Notes: generated from the sequence alone by a model not told the origin. Positions 8,222-16,654 are shown, counted from the first letter of the stretch. The stretch is 64,000 nucleotides of DNA from Endozoicomonas elysicola (GCF_000710775.1 NZ_JOJP01000001.1:2272729-2336728), one strand, 5' to 3'. Program-made: numbers and translations.

Positions 8222-8452
8222 ATGCTGAGAATTGAAAAATACACGCTTAGAGATGGGCAGGCCGGTTGGCAGGCGCATCTGGTAAAACCCCATTGCTCAA
8301 AAATACGCGAGACACGTCGTTTCAGTTATTCGGACTACGGTGACTTTGCATTTCAGAAAGCACTGGACTGGATTGAAAGCCAGTATTACCAGCCAGCAGC
8401 AAACGATGCGGATAATGAATACCCGGCGATAACAACGATGGATAAATACTGA
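8222..8452 (+). CDS. Small uncharacterised soluble protein
   Basis: A 76-residue protein, 'MLRIEKYTLRDGQAGWQAHLVKPHCSKIRETRRFSYSDYGDF' then 'AFQKALDWIESQYY'. The pattern (three short beta strands, basic patch, then a helix) recalls the small AP2-like or arm-type DNA-binding domains found in integrases, but the resemblance is weak and I make no assignment. An in-frame TTG two codons upstream is possible. The gene stands alone after a long leader that contains the perfect palindrome at 8045-8060. Confidence 0.5.
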   Translation: MLRIEKYTLRDGQAGWQAHLVKPHCSKIRETRRFSYSDYGDFAFQKALDWIESQYYQPAANDADNEYPAITTMDKY

Positions 8453-8654
8453 ATTTATTTTTCACCATAGAATGGAATAGGCCATGGATTGGCCTCGCCA
8501 GAAAAATCGTTGCTACATTGCTGGTTTTAATGATCTCTACTATCTGTAGTCATAAATAGACTTCATTTGACAGGTCATCCATATCGCACATCTTTCATAC
8601 TCTGTACCTTCCTGTGTCTATAGTTGTTAAACAAACTGTAAGGAGGTGGTCAGA

Positions 8655-9035
8655 ATGGTTGGTGAAGTATGTTTTAATAATGCCCAAACCCTAAGTTGCA
8701 CATGTAGCCATCCTCCACCAGAACCGCCTCCGAAGCCTGATTTTTGCAGTAAGGATGATGGTGGAATAAATGAATCAGCTATAATCTTCGCTGGTTTTAT
8801 TATAGCGGTGTCGGCCGTCGTAATTTATTCGCTATGTGTCGCAAAGCAAGGCGTAAATGAAGGAAAAACATATTCCGAAATTCCTCGCTATATCGCAGAC
8901 CGTACATGCTCAACTGTAAACTCTTTTTTCAGTGGTCTTGCGAGTAGATTTAGGGGAAGTTCTGAATCTCGGGCAGTAACTGAAAGAGAGAATCCCATGG
9001 AACAAATGGAGCCTTTGCATCAAGCTACTGTGTAG
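8655..9035 (+). CDS. Uncharacterised single-pass membrane protein with Pro-rich N-terminus
   Basis: A 126-residue protein starting at the ATG 8 bp after a perfect AGGAGG (8641-8646). It has a Cys/Pro-rich N-terminal segment ('CTCSHPPPEPPPKPDFC'), one transmembrane helix ('ESAIIFAGFIIAVSAVVIYSLCVA', about residues 41-64) and a polar, Ser/Arg-rich C-terminal tail. No signal peptide precedes the helix. I do not recognise the family. The short Pro-rich region plus one membrane span resembles orphan surface or effector-type proteins. The strong ribosome-binding site argues that it is translated. Confidence 0.6.
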   Translation: MVGEVCFNNAQTLSCTCSHPPPEPPPKPDFCSKDDGGINESAIIFAGFIIAVSAVVIYSLCVAKQGVNEGKTYSEIPRYIADRTCSTVNSFFSGLASRFRGSSESRAVTERENPMEQMEPLHQATV

Positions 9036-9109
9036 ACAGAAGGAATCGTCAGCTTGCTTTTCTACTCATGCCTTGTTCCGTAGGCCGTTTCACTGTGAAT
9101 CCAAGGATT

Positions 9110-9271
9110 ATACCAATTCCATCTTCTGATCATGAACTGCGCAGTCATTTTGAACAGCTGGGTCTTCGTTGGAATTCCTCGCAATAGCCCCGCTATTACG
9201 CGTCATTCGGCCTTGCCCAACCGTACAAAATGGCCTGCTCGATATCATGTTTAGAAGGCGGTATTGGTATT
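9110..9271. repeat. Repeat family A, copy 1 (MITE-like palindrome)
   Basis: About 162 bp bounded by ATACCAATTCC and a matching GTATTGGTAT. Inside are further inverted blocks: CATTTTG with CAAAATG, CTTCTGATCATGA with TCATGTTTAGAAG. The core reads GTTGGAATTCCTCGCAATAG followed by CTATTACGCGTCATTCGG. The same core and ends recur at 25632-25789 and 50229-50389 (reverse), and more divergently at 23366-23532. It begins 75 bp after the stop of the preceding gene. The remainder of the 394-bp gap (9036-9429) shows nothing else clear. Confidence 0.75.
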
Positions 9272-9429
9272 AGCTGTTCTTTTGGGGAGGTTGATACTTT
9301 TGGTAAGGGGAATAACTTTCTTCTCTGTTTTCGCATAACCCGTTGAGGCAGGCCTGTGAGGGCTTGCCTTAATTTAGATAGAAGTTAATGTTCTTTTTAG
9401 TCGGGTTGGCAACGTTATTAAGGGAGTTG

Positions 9430-9627
9430 TTATTTTCTTACGGAATTTAACCGTTTGATTAACTCATCTGTGGCTTCTACCGCCTTTTTGGCCAGCTTCT
9501 CTTCGGTCCAGTCACTGAAATCGGGGTTGGCCAGCAGCCCCTGAAGTGCCATTGCAGCCATTTGTTTTCTGGATGGAAAAATCAGGTTGGCTTTCTTCTG
9601 GTTTCTTCTATTGTCTTTGTCTGCCAT
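9430..9627 (-). CDS. Small basic uncharacterised protein
   Basis: A 65-residue charged protein, 'MADKDNRRNQKKANLIFPSRKQMAAMALQGLLANPDFSDW' then 'KLAKKAVEATDELIKRLNSVRK'. It looks largely helical, with a basic N-terminus. There are no membrane spans or known motifs. A clear Shine-Dalgarno 'GGGAGAGC' precedes the ATG, which supports real translation. It lies alone between repeat copy A1 and the end of the ectoine operon. Confidence 0.6.
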   Translation of the reverse strand: MADKDNRRNQKKANLIFPSRKQMAAMALQGLLANPDFSDWTEEKLAKKAVEATDELIKRLNSVRK

Positions 9628-9823
9628 GCTGCTCTCCCGATTTATTTCTTCATTAGCCAGCAGGCTCAGTGTTTCCCCGTCAAAATGGAAAGCACATGCA
9701 GCCAGGTTGCTTCAGTGTTTTACCCCCGTTAATTAAAAGTACATGTATTCAGTATATACCAGAGACCGGTGGTGAATTCTAATACCAACTAAGCTTTCTG
9801 GAGTTGTTTTTGAGTAAAGGAAC

Positions 9824-9856
9824 GCTGCTATCAATGTGCTCGCTATTGGTAGCAGC
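9824..9856 (-). terminator. Hairpin after the ectoine operon
   Basis: GCTGCTATCAAT (9824-9835) pairs with ATTGGTAGCAGC (9845-9856) with one mismatch and a 9-nt loop, 22 bp beyond the ask stop codon. Only a short T-rich stretch follows on the minus strand, so termination strength is uncertain. Confidence 0.5.
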
Positions 9857-9877
9857 GGGAAGAGCTACCGCAATCAT

Positions 9878-11314
9878 TCAGGCTGCAACGTATCGTCGAA
9901 TGACAGAACCATGATTTTCATTCTCTACCAGTGTTTTATGTAGAGCGCGAATAGCGTTCTCATAGTCTGACTCGGCAACGATACACTGCATTTCAACCTG
10001 TCTAATGGTTTGGTGCAGGGCCATCACATTAATATCTGCATCCGATAGTGCTGAGACTGTTTTAGCGAGTATACCCTTCACTTTCAGGTCAGAACCAATC
10101 GCGGAAACCATGGCTGCTTTGTGAATGGCTACCTCCGCCGTTGGGTACTTTTGCTCTGTCAGGCGGACCAGGCGGTTAATTTTTTTCCGGCTTCCTGTGA
10201 GGTAGAAGGTAATGCTGTTCGCGTCAGACTCTTTATTGACCAGCTGCAGTTTCAGTTCCTGAATGAGCCGGCTGATCTGCAGGTCGTGCTCGATAGAGCC
10301 CAGCATTTCCTGATCAAATATTTCAATGGCGGCGATATCTTTGCGCCCGGCAATAATTTCTACACAGGGTCTCGGGTTACAGTAATTTTGATCAATAATG
10401 GTGCCTAAGTGCTCAGGCTCAAATGTATTTTTGATTCTTAGCTTTATGCCGCTTTTCCGGATTTCCTGTGCGGCTTTTGGGTGAATGGCTTCCATACCGA
10501 GATTGGATAATTTGTCGGCAACGTCAAAGTTGGTCATACCAATGGGGATAACGTTGTCTTTCCCTGCCAGCTTGGGGTCAGCACTGCTAAGGTGATATTC
10601 CTTATGAATAATGGCTTCACGGGCTCCGGTGACAGCAGCGATTTTTGCAAAGGTCATCTCACTGTAGCCACGATCAAAGGTCTTCATCAGTTGTTCCTGG
10701 CAGTGTGTATAACCAGTCGCAATGAGCAGCTGTTTCGATGGATCAAACCCTTCAAAGGCTTGTTTGATCATTTCATCCATCGGAAGCGGTTCGCTGGTTT
10801 TCCAGCCTGTCAGATCAACAAACCGGGCGTTAATGTCCCGGGATTTCAGAAGCAGGGTGGAGTTAAAAGCACTGTGAGCTTCACCAATAGAGGCCAGCAT
10901 TTCCCGGACAGTGGCGAGATGTTGCTGGAGCTGAAAATGACCGTATGAGCACAGACTGTGAAGGCTGGTCATGCAGGTTTGGGCATCAGCAATTCTCTGT
11001 CGAATAAACTGGTTGGCTTGTGACAGGTAGTGGCCAGAAAACATGTCTTTGTTAATTTCCAGCAGACGTGTTTCGAGTTTGCCCAGCATATCCAGCCATG
11101 CATCTTCTTTTTCACCGTCGATAAAGCAGCTGTAGACCCCGGCTTCGCCGGTTTTCTTATGTTCCAGCAGCAGGTCGGTTATACCGGCATAAGCGGAGAC
11201 GACAAAAATCCGGTTAGAGATGCTGCCGTTCTTTTCATTGAGCCAGATATTGTTCAGCACATCCTGGTATTGGCTCATAGAAGTGCCGCCAATTTTTTCA
11301 ACGGTATGTGACAT
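9878..11314 (-). CDS. ask_ect: Ectoine-pathway aspartate kinase
   Basis: A 478-residue aspartokinase, the specialised form linked to ectoine genes. The start 'MSHTVEKIGGTSMSQYQDVL' contains the family's Lys-Ile/Phe-Gly-Gly-Thr-Ser motif; two ACT regions follow in the C-terminal third ('AMVSAIGSDLKVKGILAKTVSALSDADINVMALHQTIRQVEMQCIV' being the second). It phosphorylates L-aspartate, the first step towards aspartate semialdehyde, the entry point of ectoine synthesis. Ask_Ect enzymes are typically insensitive or altered in feedback control compared with housekeeping LysC. The frame is open 75 bases further upstream, but that would overlap ectD; the ATG at 11314 leaves a 14-bp gap. Last gene of the operon. 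Confidence 0.92.
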   Translation of the reverse strand: MSHTVEKIGGTSMSQYQDVLNNIWLNEKNGSISNRIFVVSAYAGITDLLLEHKKTGEAGVYSCFIDGEKEDAWLDMLGKLETRLLEINKDMFSGHYLSQANQFIRQRIADAQTCMTSLHSLCSYGHFQLQQHLATVREMLASIGEAHSAFNSTLLLKSRDINARFVDLTGWKTSEPLPMDEMIKQAFEGFDPSKQLLIATGYTHCQEQLMKTFDRGYSEMTFAKIAAVTGAREAIIHKEYHLSSADPKLAGKDNVIPIGMTNFDVADKLSNLGMEAIHPKAAQEIRKSGIKLRIKNTFEPEHLGTIIDQNYCNPRPCVEIIAGRKDIAAIEIFDQEMLGSIEHDLQISRLIQELKLQLVNKESDANSITFYLTGSRKKINRLVRLTEQKYPTAEVAIHKAAMVSAIGSDLKVKGILAKTVSALSDADINVMALHQTIRQVEMQCIVAESDYENAIRALHKTLVENENHGSVIRRYVAA

Positions 11315-11328
11315 TTTTCTGGGGTGCT

Positions 11329-12234
11329 TTAAATCGGCGTCATGGTTTGGCGAGAGCATAGGTATTCCGGGCGAGGGGTTTTTCCACAAAATGGATCACC
11401 CACTCGATTATTAATTTGGTTGTAAGCAAAGAACAGGTTGCTTCTTGGACATGGTGTGATGTTACTGTTTGAGCCATGCATCACATTGCAGTCGAAAAAC
11501 AGGACTGAACCCGCTTTGGCTTCAGCGCAGTCAATACCGTATTTACTGGCAAGATATGAAAGGCTCTGGTCACTGGGTACACCATATTCCTGTTTCTTCA
11601 ATGAAGAGAGGTAATGATTGTCAGGTGTTTCCCCTGTGCAGGAAATGTACTCCCGGTGGGAGCCCGGAATCAGCATCAGAGCACCATTATGGGCATTGTT
11701 GTCCGTTAACAGTATTGAACAGCTCAGGGCTCCCATGGCTGGCATGCCGTCTTCAACGTGCCAGGTTTCAAAATCGGAGTGCCAGTAAAACTCTTTACCA
11801 CGGAACCCAGGTTTGAAATTCAGCCTGGACTGGTGGATGTAGATATCACCGCCAAGAATCAAACGGACGACATCGGTGATTCTGGAGTCACGAGCGGTTT
11901 TTGAAAATAAAGGTGAAAATGCCGGGTGGTTGCAGTGGATCTGGAATACTGAACGCAAATCGCCACTGCTCATTTCAGTAATTGCCTGTGGAGAGTTCAG
12001 GATCGCTGAATCCTGTTTCATCCTTTCCAGTTCACTGATGAAGGCGATGACCTCTTTTTCATTAAAGAGGTCTGGTATCAGCATGTACCCTTTTTCCTGA
12101 TAATGTTGCAGCAGGTCTTCAGTCAGATGTTCTGCCGGATGGATATCAGAGGGGTGCAGGACTGGGTCGGTACGCCAGATAATGTCGTCCTTATCATTGA
12201 TTCTTGATGGATAAAGATCATTTTGCTGCTGCAT
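11329..12234 (-). CDS. ectD: Ectoine hydroxylase
   Basis: A 301-residue member of the non-haem Fe(II)/2-oxoglutarate dioxygenase superfamily. It hydroxylates ectoine to 5-hydroxyectoine in the cytoplasm. The EctD signature segment 'FYWHSDFETWHVEDGMPAM' carries the His-x-Asp iron ligands, the distal His lies in 'FFDCNVMHGSNSNITPCPRSN', and the Arg that binds 2-oxoglutarate follows. The chosen ATG lies 7 bp after the ectC stop; a longer frame to 12273 would overlap ectC. Its place between ectC and ask is a common operon order in Gammaproteobacteria. Confidence 0.93.
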   Translation of the reverse strand: MQQQNDLYPSRINDKDDIIWRTDPVLHPSDIHPAEHLTEDLLQHYQEKGYMLIPDLFNEKEVIAFISELERMKQDSAILNSPQAITEMSSGDLRSVFQIHCNHPAFSPLFSKTARDSRITDVVRLILGGDIYIHQSRLNFKPGFRGKEFYWHSDFETWHVEDGMPAMGALSCSILLTDNNAHNGALMLIPGSHREYISCTGETPDNHYLSSLKKQEYGVPSDQSLSYLASKYGIDCAEAKAGSVLFFDCNVMHGSNSNITPCPRSNLFFAYNQINNRVGDPFCGKTPRPEYLCSRQTMTPI

Positions 12235-12241
12235 GGCTTGA

Positions 12242-12637
12242 TCAACTGTCTTCCAGAAGCGGATAAACACCATCTTTGTCGTGAACTTCCTGGCCGTTCA
12301 ACGGCGGGTTGAAAACGCAGGCAAGCTTAAGCTCGCTGTGGCCTCTCAGAAGATGCTCATCGTGCTTATCCAGAACGTAGAGGATTCCCGGTTTAATAGG
12401 GTATACCTTTGAGTCGGCCAGCGTTTCAATTTCGCCTTCACCACTAATGCAGTAGACGGATTCCAGGTGGTTCTGATACCAGATATGGGTTTCGGTATTG
12501 GCATAAATGGTGGTGATATGGAAAGAAAACCCCATGTTGTCGTCTTTAAGCAGCATCCGGGTGCTTTCCCAGTGCCCGTCAGGGGAGACAACACGGCGCT
12601 CTGACTGTTCTGCGTCTTGAAGTGTTCGTACAATCAT
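12242..12637 (-). CDS. ectC: L-ectoine synthase
   Basis: A 131-residue cupin enzyme that cyclises N-gamma-acetyl-L-2,4-diaminobutyrate to ectoine with loss of water. The sequence '[45 protein letters not shown]' and '[20 protein letters not shown]' match EctC along its whole length, including the conserved Glu/Tyr/His metal-binding region ('[13 protein letters not shown]', '[10 protein letters not shown]'). It starts 11 bp after the ectB stop, fitting translational coupling in the operon. Confidence 0.95.
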   Translation of the reverse strand: MIVRTLQDAEQSERRVVSPDGHWESTRMLLKDDNMGFSFHITTIYANTETHIWYQNHLESVYCISGEGEIETLADSKVYPIKPGILYVLDKHDEHLLRGHSELKLACVFNPPLNGQEVHDKDGVYPLLEDS

Positions 12638-12648
12638 TTTTTATTATC

Positions 12649-13959
12649 TCAGCTGGCTACCCGGTACAGGTTGCGAAATTGATTTTTTTTACTGAATGGT
12701 TTGCTTTCTGCCGTGCACACTTCTGCAAAAGCGTTCTCTATAATATCGAGACCTTTTTCAAGGTTCTCATCATTGATAATCAGCGGACAGAGCAGTTTGA
12801 CGACCTGATCGCCAGGGCCGCTTGTTTCAATAATCAGCCCATTCTCAAGGCAGTTACGGGTGATTTTTGCTGCCAGCTCGCCAGTACCGCAGTCAATCCC
12901 CTGGAACATGCCTCGCCCACGTGTGGTCAGACTGCTGTCCCCATGTATCTCGGCAATGGTTTTCAGGCGGTTGGCGATGTAGAGTGATTTCTTCTTAATG
13001 TTTGTGGAAAATTCATTGTCGGACCAATAGTGGTCGATGGCCACTTTGGCCGTGACAAAAGCCAGGTTGTTGCCACGAAATGTGCCGTTATGTTCACCGG
13101 GCTTCCACTGATCCAGCTCTGGGCGGAAAAGTACAACAGCAAAGGGGAGGCCGTAACCACTGAGGGATTTTGACAGGGTCACAATATCAGGTTTTATGCC
13201 GGACTCTTCAAAGCTGAAAAAGGTCCCCGTTCTGCCACAGCCTGCCTGAATGTCATCAACAATCAGGAGTATGTCGTATTTTCTGCAGACGTTTTCCAGG
13301 TTTTTCAGCCATTCAAAGCTTGCTGCATTAATGCCGCCTTCACCCTGCACTGTTTCAACGATCACTGCCGCAGGAAGATCGACACCACTGCTTGAATCAC
13401 CAAGTACCTTATCCAGATACTCTGTCGTATCAAGGGACTCATTAAAGTAGCCGTCGTAGGGCAGTCGACTGACACCGTTCAGGCTGATTCCGGCACCGTT
13501 GCGGTGGTGGCTATTGCCCGTGGCGGCTAGGGAGCCAAGACTCACACCATGGAATCCGTTTGTGAAGGCAATGACATCGGTTCTGCCGGTCACTTTTCTT
13601 GCCAGCTTCAGGGCGGCTTCAACGGCATTGGTGCCGGTTGGTCCGGTAAACTGCACAACGTATTCCAGTTCCCTGGGCTTCAGAATGTTCTCGTTGAAGG
13701 TGGTCAGAAATGCTTCTTTGGCTTTTGTGTGCATATCAAGGCCGTGGGTAATACCGTCAGCCTGAATGTATTCCAGCAGCGCTTCTTTGAATACCGGGTG
13801 GTTGTGACCATAATTCAGTGTTCCTGCGCCGGCCAGGAAGTCCAGATACTCATTATTGTTTTCGTCGTACAGGAACTCCCCCTGTGCCCGGTGAAATGTC
13901 TGGGGAAAGGAGCGTGCATAGCACTGCACGCCAGACTCTAGTTCATCAAAAATATTCAT
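12649..13959 (-). CDS. ectB: Diaminobutyrate-2-oxoglutarate transaminase
   Basis: A 436-residue class-III aminotransferase using pyridoxal phosphate. It converts aspartate semialdehyde and glutamate to L-2,4-diaminobutyrate, the first dedicated step of ectoine synthesis. Visible motifs include 'ERELEYVVQFTGPTGTNAVEAALKLARK'-type cofactor region (residues about 75-105), 'IVDDIQAGCGRTGTFFSFE' (aspartate contacting the PLP ring) and 'DIVTLSKSLSGYGLP' with the Schiff-base lysine. The ATG directly follows the ectA stop codon (TAA-ATG), so translation is coupled. Confidence 0.95.
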   Translation of the reverse strand: MNIFDELESGVQCYARSFPQTFHRAQGEFLYDENNNEYLDFLAGAGTLNYGHNHPVFKEALLEYIQADGITHGLDMHTKAKEAFLTTFNENILKPRELEYVVQFTGPTGTNAVEAALKLARKVTGRTDVIAFTNGFHGVSLGSLAATGNSHHRNGAGISLNGVSRLPYDGYFNESLDTTEYLDKVLGDSSSGVDLPAAVIVETVQGEGGINAASFEWLKNLENVCRKYDILLIVDDIQAGCGRTGTFFSFEESGIKPDIVTLSKSLSGYGLPFAVVLFRPELDQWKPGEHNGTFRGNNLAFVTAKVAIDHYWSDNEFSTNIKKKSLYIANRLKTIAEIHGDSSLTTRGRGMFQGIDCGTGELAAKITRNCLENGLIIETSGPGDQVVKLLCPLIINDENLEKGLDIIENAFAEVCTAESKPFSKKNQFRNLYRVAS

Positions 13960-14505
13960 TTATCCAATTGCCTCAGTCAGATGACAGAATTGTTCGCTGC
14001 TGCTTCGGGGCGTTACCGCTTCTGATGTTCTCGTTTTGGTGCCGAGATAGAGGATTTCATCCTCATGATCTTTATCAAGGTGGATACCGCTTTTGAAGTG
14101 ATCGAAGGTTTCGACGGTCATTCCCTGGTTCTCGAAAAAGGCCTGGAACAGTTTCTGAGAAGGGATGTTGTCGGGTGAGATGGTGGTTTTCAGGCGTTGC
14201 AGTTGCTTGTGTCGGGCAAACAACCTGTTCAGCATTTGTGATGCGATGCCTCTTCCACGGCACTGTTGATCCAGGGCTACCTGCCAGATGAATAAGGTAT
14301 CTGAGCTGTCTGGCGGTATGTAGCCTGAGATAAAGCCGACAATGTCACCATCAGCGCTCTCTGCGACAATCGACGTGCTGGCAAAATCGGTGCATTGCAA
14401 TAGATTGCAATACAAAGAATTTTTATCCAGGGGAGGGCATCGATTGATCAGCTGATGTACGACGTTGCCGTCCATCTTGTTGGGTTCTCTATAAGAAATA
14501 TGCAT
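13960..14505 (-). CDS. ectA: L-2,4-diaminobutyrate acetyltransferase
   Basis: A 181-residue GNAT-fold enzyme that acetylates L-2,4-diaminobutyrate with acetyl-CoA. Diagnostic blocks are 'YCNLLQCTDFASTSIVAE', 'VGFISGYIPPDSSDTLFIWQVAL' and the acetyl-CoA loop 'QCRGRGIASQML' (Q/R-x-x-G-x-G/A, about residue 80). First gene of ectABC-ectD-ask. Only 20 bp separate its ATG from the 17-bp palindrome at 14526-14542, so the promoter and the operator must overlap. Confidence 0.95.
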   Translation of the reverse strand: MHISYREPNKMDGNVVHQLINRCPPLDKNSLYCNLLQCTDFASTSIVAESADGDIVGFISGYIPPDSSDTLFIWQVALDQQCRGRGIASQMLNRLFARHKQLQRLKTTISPDNIPSQKLFQAFFENQGMTVETFDHFKSGIHLDKDHEDEILYLGTKTRTSEAVTPRSSSEQFCHLTEAIG

Positions 14506-14525
14506 AGTACTTAGATATATTAGTT

Positions 14526-14542
14526 ATACTAAAATTTAGTAT
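14526..14542. promoter_or_regulatory. Palindrome ATACTAAA-A-TTTAGTAT, probable EctR operator
   Basis: Perfect 8-bp inverted repeats around a single A, in the AT-rich region between divergent ectA and the MarR-type gene. MarR proteins bind such sites as dimers, and EctR1 of Methylomicrobium alcaliphilum is known to repress ectABC from a pseudopalindrome overlapping the promoter -10. The site lies 21 bases upstream of the ectA ATG, where -10-like sequences (TATAAC, TAATAT on the minus strand) also occur. Binding itself is inferred. Confidence 0.65.
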
Positions 14543-14722
14543 TCCTATATATTTTAAAGCATTTGTCTGTCGCTAAATCAAGGTTTTGTCACTTTTTCTG
14601 CATTTTTCTCTTTCTTTTACTATTAGTTATTCATCGTGTTTCTATGTATTTTCTGCTTGAAATTACCCAACAAGCATTGAATAGTAGGGCTACCAGAAAA
14701 TTTGCAGTGAGAAGCTCTGAAA

Positions 14723-15220
14723 ATGGCAAGAAGTCAGGATGCACTGGTATTGTTACGTCGGATTATCAGATCAACCGATATGCAGGATAAGGAGATCAGC
14801 CGCTGCAGCGGGCTCACCCTGCCTCAGTTAATGACGATGCAAACGCTCAGGCTATCGACTCAGATTACGACGGGTGATCTGGCGAAGGCGATTGGTCTTA
14901 CACAGGCAACAGTGACCAGTATTCTTGACCGCCTTGAAAAGAAGGGGCTGGTTTGCCGGGAGCGAGGAGAAGAAGATAAACGCAAGGTCTGGATCAGTTT
15001 GACGCCTGCAGGGCTTGAACTGCTCAAAAAGGCACCGACTCCGCAACAGGATCTTTTTACACGTAGCTTTGAGGACATGCAGGACTGGGAGCAATCTATG
15101 GTTATTTCAGCGTTGGAACGCGTTGCCTTCATGCTGGATGCTCAGCACCTTGATGCGGCACCTATGCTGGATATCGGACAGATTGACAGGGACGATACCG
15201 ACTCCGGCAATTGGAGCTAA
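14723..15220 (+). CDS. ectR: MarR-family regulator, EctR-like
   Basis: A 165-residue winged-helix regulator. The recognition region is 'TTGDLAKAIGLTQATVTSILDRLEKKGLVCRERGEEDKRKVWISLTPAGLELL' (about residues 48-100), the standard MarR helix-turn-helix and wing. It is divergent from ectA across a 217-bp AT-rich spacer that carries a near-perfect palindrome, the same arrangement as EctR in halophilic methylotrophs, where it represses ectoine genes at low salinity. Ligand-free osmotic control and autoregulation are inferences from that family. The acidic tail ('DIGQIDRDDTDSGNWS') is unusual in length. Confidence 0.8.
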   Translation: MARSQDALVLLRRIIRSTDMQDKEISRCSGLTLPQLMTMQTLRLSTQITTGDLAKAIGLTQATVTSILDRLEKKGLVCRERGEEDKRKVWISLTPAGLELLKKAPTPQQDLFTRSFEDMQDWEQSMVISALERVAFMLDAQHLDAAPMLDIGQIDRDDTDSGNWS

Positions 15221-15379
15221 GCACTGTTGATCTGTTTGAGAGTTTTGCGGGTGACTCTCGTTGAACGCTATTTTCAACATTGCCTGTGAAGCTTATTGCC
15301 TGTTTTTTGCGGGTCAGTTAGCGTTATAATCGAGAAGTGGAAGTAAATCCAATTGCCTGAAAATAAAGGGGGTAGCATT

Positions 15380-15808
15380 ATGTCCCGAACAATAAAAGGC
15401 TTGCTGGCAGGGATGTCATTGTTGGTAAGTACGACGGCTGCGGCTCAGAGTGATAATCACGTCTATGTGGGGCTTGGCTGGACGGTGAAAAACGGCTGGG
15501 TGCCTTCAGCCATTGTTGGTGCCCGCAGTGTGGATGTTGATGGTGTTGGTGATGTCACCGGCGTAGATCTTTCCCTTTCCTATCATCTTACAGATGGCTT
15601 CGATAAATTCCTGCTGAAAGGCGTCAGAGGCGAGATTGACTGGCAGGCTGAGTTGGGCGGCGGGTATGACTTTCAACAGGAAGCATTGCTTTTGGCTGGA
15701 GGCGTACAGGGGCGGCTGATTAATTTTTCTGCAAATGTTTCTATGAGTGGTGATATTGATGGTGGTGTAGCCATCAATAGTATTGATAAATATGAATGGC
15801 AGCCATAG
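15380..15808 (+). CDS. Small exported protein of unknown function
   Basis: A 142-residue protein starting at ATG 15380, 8 bases after the G-rich ribosome-binding site 'AAAGGGGG' (a TTG nine codons earlier is less likely). It has a signal peptide ('GLLAGMSLLVSTTAAAQS') and a mature part of alternating hydrophobic stretches, 'HVYVGLGWTVKNGWVPSAIVGARSV' and 'VTGVDLSLSYHLTDGF', reminiscent of short outer-membrane or periplasmic beta proteins. It ends in Pro rather than an aromatic, so a classical outer-membrane barrel is not certain. Family not recognised. Confidence 0.65.
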   Translation: MSRTIKGLLAGMSLLVSTTAAAQSDNHVYVGLGWTVKNGWVPSAIVGARSVDVDGVGDVTGVDLSLSYHLTDGFDKFLLKGVRGEIDWQAELGGGYDFQQEALLLAGGVQGRLINFSANVSMSGDIDGGVAINSIDKYEWQP

Positions 15809-16056
15809 GGCTGAGTTTTGTAAATAACTTTTGTCCACTTTCATAATTGAGCTTGATTGAACGGTTAGCGCTTTACTATGTAGGAGCTATGTAAGGCGCC
15901 AGATCTGCTTATCTTTATCTCTTCTGAATATTGCCTTCATTAAAATCTGATGAAGGTCTTCTGTCACAGGCTCTCAGCATATTTTATTTTTCATTTTTAA
16001 TCCATTTTGGTTATTGCTGCAGGGTTTAGTTGGTATTATCGTACACGCATGTAAAG

Positions 16057-16072
16057 TGTGATGTAGATCACA
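16057..16072. promoter_or_regulatory. CRP-type site TGTGATGTAGATCACA
   Basis: TGTGA-N6-TCACA matches the CRP consensus half sites perfectly on both sides. It ends 3 bases before the ATG at 16076, where it would overlap the ribosome-binding region rather than a promoter, so if bound it would more likely block than activate this gene. No Shine-Dalgarno is visible between it and the start. Confidence 0.5.
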
Positions 16073-16075
16073 AAA

Positions 16076-16654
16076 ATGATGAGTTCAGTCGATTATCAAA
16101 AAGCGGTTATCTGGAGTTTGTCGAAATTCAGCCAGCAGAAAAAAGCGGCTGACTTTTTTGACTCTTTGAGGACCGGTTTGTGTGTTTATTCTCCGGGGGC
16201 TCAAAGCCTTTACGGTAAGTATGATGTTTACTGGGGAACATCTCAGCGGGAAAAACTGGTGGTCATGCCTGACTTCGCGCAGCATTTATGGACCATTCAG
16301 CGTCTTGATCTTTCTACTGCACGACAGACAGGTATTTATCTGGTGCCTGGAGAAATTATCGGGCGTGATGGTTTTTACCTCTCAGTGCGAGATAGCAGTA
16401 AAAAGCGGATTCTCGTGCCCGCTAAAACAGGTTTCAGCAAAATAGCCCGGTTGTTTGAGAAAAAGATCGGTCAGCCTTTTTGCCCGATTGTTACCCGGGG
16501 TGATTTAAGAGAGTTCCGTCAAAGCCACCCTTATCTTCATCTGCATCATATTGATATCACCCGGATTCCGGTAGTCAGTGATTTGACTAAGCGGGATGTA
16601 CTGGATATGTCCAGGCAGAAACTTTCTTCCTTGTTGAGTGAAGGGCTAAATTAA
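16076..16654 (+). CDS. Uncharacterised 192-residue cytoplasmic protein
   Basis: No signal peptide or membrane span. The composition is mixed alpha/beta: 'YQKAVIWSLSKFSQQKKAADFFDSL', 'KLVVMPDFAQHLWTIQRLDL', 'TGIYLVPGEIIGRDGFYLSVRDSSKKRILVPAKTGFSKIARLF' and a C-terminal 'HHIDITRIPVVSDLTKRDVLDMSR'. I do not recognise it. Two adjacent ATG codons (16076, 16079) are possible starts. A consensus CRP-like palindrome abuts the start. The downstream gene is tRNA-Pro, with its own promoter. Confidence 0.65.
   Translation: MMSSVDYQKAVIWSLSKFSQQKKAADFFDSLRTGLCVYSPGAQSLYGKYDVYWGTSQREKLVVMPDFAQHLWTIQRLDLSTARQTGIYLVPGEIIGRDGFYLSVRDSSKKRILVPAKTGFSKIARLFEKKIGQPFCPIVTRGDLREFRQSHPYLHLHHIDITRIPVVSDLTKRDVLDMSRQKLSSLLSEGLN

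Noticed and set aside
11314..11389. N-terminal extension of the aspartate kinase.
   Set aside because: It would overlap ectD by about 60 bases, and residues before 'MSHTVEKIGGTS' are unlike the family.
14563..14790. Hydrophobic plus-strand frame in the ectA-ectR spacer.
   Set aside because: It overlaps the regulator start in another frame, has no ribosome-binding site and its hydrophobicity follows from T-rich DNA.
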